DNA of 63,321 bases from Bacteroidota bacterium (GTDB lineage Bacteria; Bacteroidota; Bacteroidia; NS11-12g; UBA955), in contig SYIL01000045.1 of assembly GCA_005798825.1 (NCBI GenBank), forward strand, positions 1 through 63,321. The letters are read 5' to 3'. This document shows positions 60,519 to 63,321 of the stretch, piece by piece; within the stretch, counting starts at the first letter, position 1; the number at the start of each line of letters is the position of its first letter. The translations under genes and the position numbers were made by a program. The notes beneath the pieces are model-generated. The model did no database searches, was not told where the DNA came from, and was given only the letters and a program-made list of their open reading frames with translations.

Positions 60519-63128
60519 TTAATTATTCTGTGCTTTTTCGATGGATTTCAGTAACAAAGTGCGGTGAGATTTTGTTTCAGAAACACCTGGGTTTCCTTTT
60601 AACACTTCTTGAATCCGAACAATTTCACCATACATGGCAGCCTTTGAAACGGCATCATAAGGATTTTTTGAAACGGATAAGGCACCCGAGAGCAGTGTCT
60701 CTGTATACATTTCTTGCAAAACCATACGGTGATTTGTTACATTGCCTTTGAGGTCATCGTTGAAAATGGCATTGGTGAGTGCACCCATCATTTCGTTCAA
60801 GCCATATCGGTTGCCATATTCTTTCGTGTCAGAAATGCGCATCAAGGTTTTGGGATTGAGCAAATGTGCCAAAACCTCAGCTTGCATGCGTGAAACTCTA
60901 TTCAATAATTTTGGGTCTTCTTCTTTTGCAAAAAATCCAAATCCTCGACGTTGTTGTTGTAGAAAAGGAATAATTTCAGCTGGTATTTCCATTGCATTGG
61001 GCGCAAACGCGTATTTGGCCAAACTTTCCATGGCTCTTTTTTGTTGAAAATAGGGGACAGGCTCGTAGGGTTGGGAAGCATTCACTTGATTGGGGAAGGC
61101 TCTGTTTACATATAACCCTCCAATATAGCGGCTCATAATTCCCACCATTGAGGAATAAGCACTGCTGAGAGAAGTGAAAGCTCCAAGCATTGCCTGGTAG
61201 CTAATTTCTCCTTCGGTATGGGTATTGCGCAAATTCTTCATCAAGTCTTGGGTCATTTCAATGCGTTCAATTCCGTAACCGATGGCGTCGTTCGAAAGAT
61301 CATTGATCATAACACGGGGATCAATACCCTTACCAGCAGACCGCATGTCGTCGGCATCATTGCCAAAAGTAAGTTTAGGGTCGAGACTTTTTTCGAGAAT
61401 TTCCCTGATTCTCTTGCTTTCGTCTGTTGGGTTGCCCAAAGCTTGGCTATAACCAAATTCAATGGCCCAGAGATCGTAGGGCCCGGGTTCGGTTTGGCAG
61501 TATTGTACATTGTTTTTTGTTTTATTGAGATTGATTGCGGGGTAATCCATTACTGAGCCAATCAATCCGGTTTTATAGGTTAGAGAAGGATCGGTCAGTT
61601 CGGCAGGGGTATGGAGCTGAGAAGCTTTCATATTGTGCATGAGACCCAGCGTATGACCCATTTCGTGCAGGACCAGGTAATAGATCGATTCGTTGATCAA
61701 GCGACTTTTTTCAGCCTCGCTGGCGTTTTGTGAGGCCAAGAGAGCATTGGCAAATAGGTGCTCATTGTGAAGACAATCGGCGGCGTAGCAACCCTGAAAA
61801 GATTGGGAGTTGAGACTACTTTCGTTGATTTCTTTTTGGTTATTCTCAATGATTACAGAGGGTGTAAGTGCTTGTTCACCATCGGTATTAAATAATTTTT
61901 GGGTGCGGTATCGGTTGGTAAGGTAAATAAACTCAAACATTATGTCAGCCCCTAATATTTCACCTGTACGGGGGTTGTTAAAGCTAGGCCCATACCCGCC
62001 GAAAGGAGGGTTTGGGGAAGATGTCCATCGCAATACATTGTAACGGATATCTCCGGCATCCCATTTGGCAGTATCGGGCTGTTCAAAAATTTGAATGGCA
62101 TTTAAGAATCCTATGGGTTCGAACGCTTTATTCCATTGAAGGGCAGCTTTTTTGATGGTTTGGCGGTATTCTATTGGTGTGGTGTTTTCAATCCACCAAA
62201 CGATTGGCTTAATCGGCTCTGACAACAGGGCTGTGGTATCCTTTTTTTGTAAGTCCCAGCGGTGAATCACGTCCCGATAATTCGTAGCATTGACGGATGT
62301 CATATCATTTATTTGGTCTGAGAAATACCCTACTCTCGGATCATCATAACGGGGTTTAAAATTATTTTTTGGAGCTGATAGGATGCTGTGTTGCAATTCA
62401 ATAGATACGGATCGTGGATCGGCGATGTCTTCTCCACCTCCAGAAGGAGCTGGATTGTCATATACGTATCGAACCACCAAGTCGCTGTTTTCCGGGTAGT
62501 TTTTTATTTTGATATATTGCGTTTTGCCTTTGGCTAGGTTGCCTAATTTAAATCCCTCGCTGCCGGGCCTGCCTCCTTCTTTAATTTGGTGAAGTTTTTC
62601 GCTAAGGAAAAGTTCATCGGCATCGACAAGGTAGTCGCCGGTTTTTTTATTTTCGGCAATAATTTTTTCAAAGGCTAAGGGGGCATTGGAAATATTTGCT
62701 TCCTGACTTTTGACCAGAGGGCTATTGGGGTCGAAATAATAATGGGTATTGAGTTGGCCGAATTCTAGGTTGCCATAGAATTTGGTGATGGTGAAAATAC
62801 GGGAATCGCGGTATTGACCTCTGTGAAGGCCTGCAGCAATTACCCCATTTTCGGTGTAAGCAAAGTGGATAAACTCGGTATTGAGTTGTTTGGCATTCAC
62901 CATAAGGTATAATTTACCATCAGTACTGTCTTGAAATAGGGTAAAAAGTCCATCCAGACGTTTGCAATTTTTTGTTTTACTCTCAATTGAGGGTATGGAT
63001 TCCTTTGGCTTTTCATTGGCTTTTGTTTCCGTTGAGACAGTCCCTTTTTTCTTTTTTGGGGGTTTATTGGCGAATGCTGGAGCACTTAATACAGCAATAA
63101 TGAGCAACGATAAAAAAGTTTTTTTCAT
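60519..63128 (-). CDS. Large zinc-dependent metalloprotease (metzincin-type, DUF5117/DUF4953)
   Basis: An 869-residue exported protein. The ATG at 63128 gives the signal MKKTFLSLLIIAVLSAPAFA; a longer in-frame reading adds 19 residues with no signal. Residues about 60-330 are a beta-rich N-terminal domain (DUF5117-like), and the active site is HEMGHTLGLMHNMKAS (near 508), the HExxHxxGxxH motif of metzincins, followed by a Met-turn candidate SVMDYPAIN (near 545) and the DUF4953-like C-terminal region. It is probably a surface or periplasmic protease. It is co-directional with the DUF423 gene. Confidence 0.88.
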   Translation of the reverse strand: MKKTFLSLLIIAVLSAPAFANKPPKKKKGTVSTETKANEKPKESIPSIESKTKNCKRLDGLFTLFQDSTDGKLYLMVNAKQLNTEFIHFAYTENGVIAAGLHRGQYRDSRIFTITKFYGNLEFGQLNTHYYFDPNSPLVKSQEANISNAPLAFEKIIAENKKTGDYLVDADELFLSEKLHQIKEGGRPGSEGFKLGNLAKGKTQYIKIKNYPENSDLVVRYVYDNPAPSGGGEDIADPRSVSIELQHSILSAPKNNFKPRYDDPRVGYFSDQINDMTSVNATNYRDVIHRWDLQKKDTTALLSEPIKPIVWWIENTTPIEYRQTIKKAALQWNKAFEPIGFLNAIQIFEQPDTAKWDAGDIRYNVLRWTSSPNPPFGGYGPSFNNPRTGEILGADIMFEFIYLTNRYRTQKLFNTDGEQALTPSVIIENNQKEINESSLNSQSFQGCYAADCLHNEHLFANALLASQNASEAEKSRLINESIYYLVLHEMGHTLGLMHNMKASQLHTPAELTDPSLTYKTGLIGSVMDYPAINLNKTKNNVQYCQTEPGPYDLWAIEFGYSQALGNPTDESKRIREILEKSLDPKLTFGNDADDMRSAGKGIDPRVMINDLSNDAIGYGIERIEMTQDLMKNLRNTHTEGEISYQAMLGAFTSLSSAYSSMVGIMSRYIGGLYVNRAFPNQVNASQPYEPVPYFQQKRAMESLAKYAFAPNAMEIPAEIIPFLQQQRRGFGFFAKEEDPKLLNRVSRMQAEVLAHLLNPKTLMRISDTKEYGNRYGLNEMMGALTNAIFNDDLKGNVTNHRMVLQEMYTETLLSGALSVSKNPYDAVSKAAMYGEIVRIQEVLKGNPGVSETKSHRTLLLKSIEKAQNN

Positions 63129-63249
63129 AGAATTGTTCTGCAATTTAAGACATTTTTTTTCGATTTTTGGAACAGTATTTACCATATATTTAGATTCTTC
63201 ATACAGAAATTTTTACACGAGACCAGACATCTAATAAAACAATTTTTTC

Positions 63250-63257
63250 TATATTTG
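63250..63257 (+). promoter_or_regulatory. -7 box TATATTTG of the tRNA-Arg gene
   Basis: TATATTTG, followed by C, matches TAnnTTTG exactly and ends 27 bases before the mature tRNA 5' end. No -33 TTG is found at 19-20 bases. Confidence 0.5.
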
Positions 63258-63284
63258 CAACCCATACTTTAAGTTGTAAAGATT

Positions 63285-63321
63285 GCATTTGTAGCTCAAT
63301 TGGATAGAGCATCTGACTACG
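63285..63321 (+). tRNA. tRNA-Arg(ACG), 5' half, cut by window edge
   Basis: The acceptor 5' strand GCATTTG, the D-arm GCTC...GAGC with loop AATTGGATA, and the anticodon stem TCTGA followed by C-T-A-C-G fit tRNA numbering: the last three bases (63319-63321) are the anticodon ACG. The A34 is normally converted to inosine by TadA, so this tRNA reads CGU, CGC and CGA. Confidence 0.9.

Overview
The window is chromosomal DNA of a Bacteroidota bacterium, probably a free-living member near the Sphingobacteriia/Chitinophagia/Cytophagia grade; I cannot place it more precisely. The grounds are the gliding genes gldE and gldD beside mutY-ssb, at least four secreted proteins with type IX secretion (T9SS) sorting domains, SusC-like outer-membrane receptor architecture, Omp28-like and other lipoproteins with short lipoboxes, and promoter boxes of the Bacteroidota form TTG-N19/20-TAnnTTTG with almost no Shine-Dalgarno sequences. 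There are no insertion sequences, phage genes, CRISPR arrays or rRNA genes. Genes are dense and no gene-free stretch exceeds about 225 bases.

Layout. 1-10.9 kb: the 3' part of ftsK, a LolA-like carrier, sucD, a divergent pair of exported redox lipoproteins (glutathione-peroxidase-like and Omp28/thioredoxin-like), xerD, a glycosyltransferase, a T9SS BNR-repeat protein with a small co-translated partner, and a serine hydrolase. 11-24 kb: a polytopic membrane protein coupled to aconitase, ruvC, argS, rlmH, an OmpA lipoprotein, a TonB-dependent-receptor-like protein, and the hup/TPR/29-codon basic protein/rng operon. 25-31 kb: mutY-ssb-gldE-gldD followed by a PorE-like TPR/propeller/OmpA protein, a motility and secretion neighbourhood. 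31-40 kb: a merR/OMP/helix-hairpin-helix beta-barrel/pdxJ overlapping operon, an M23 peptidase, a gamma-carbonic anhydrase, hutI, and a Nudix-fold regulator with a palindromic operator. 40-52 kb: three large T9SS cargo proteins interrupted by bacilliredoxin, an inositol-phosphatase, a BASS transporter, nadD and gmk. 52-63 kb: a three-gene overlapping O-acylation cassette (SGNH, MBOAT, SGNH-LysM), a BadF/NagK-type sugar kinase divergent from a second Nudix-fold regulator, an ABC-F ATPase coupled to an FKBP-like lipoprotein, DUF423, a large zinc metalloprotease and the first half of a tRNA-Arg(ACG) gene.

How genes work together. DNA maintenance (FtsK, XerD, RuvC, MutY, SSB, HU) and central metabolism (SucD, aconitase, NadD, PdxJ, Gmk) are mixed with an envelope programme: T9SS/gliding factors (GldD, GldE, PorE-like) and their cargo. 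The best candidates for undescribed biology are the HhH-beta-barrel operon, the LysM-tethered O-acylation cassette, the two degenerate Nudix regulators with their inverted repeats, an ABC-F protein in which both halves of one composite ATP site have decayed, a 29-residue mS38/bS22-like ribosomal protein, and predicted near-leaderless transcription of many genes.
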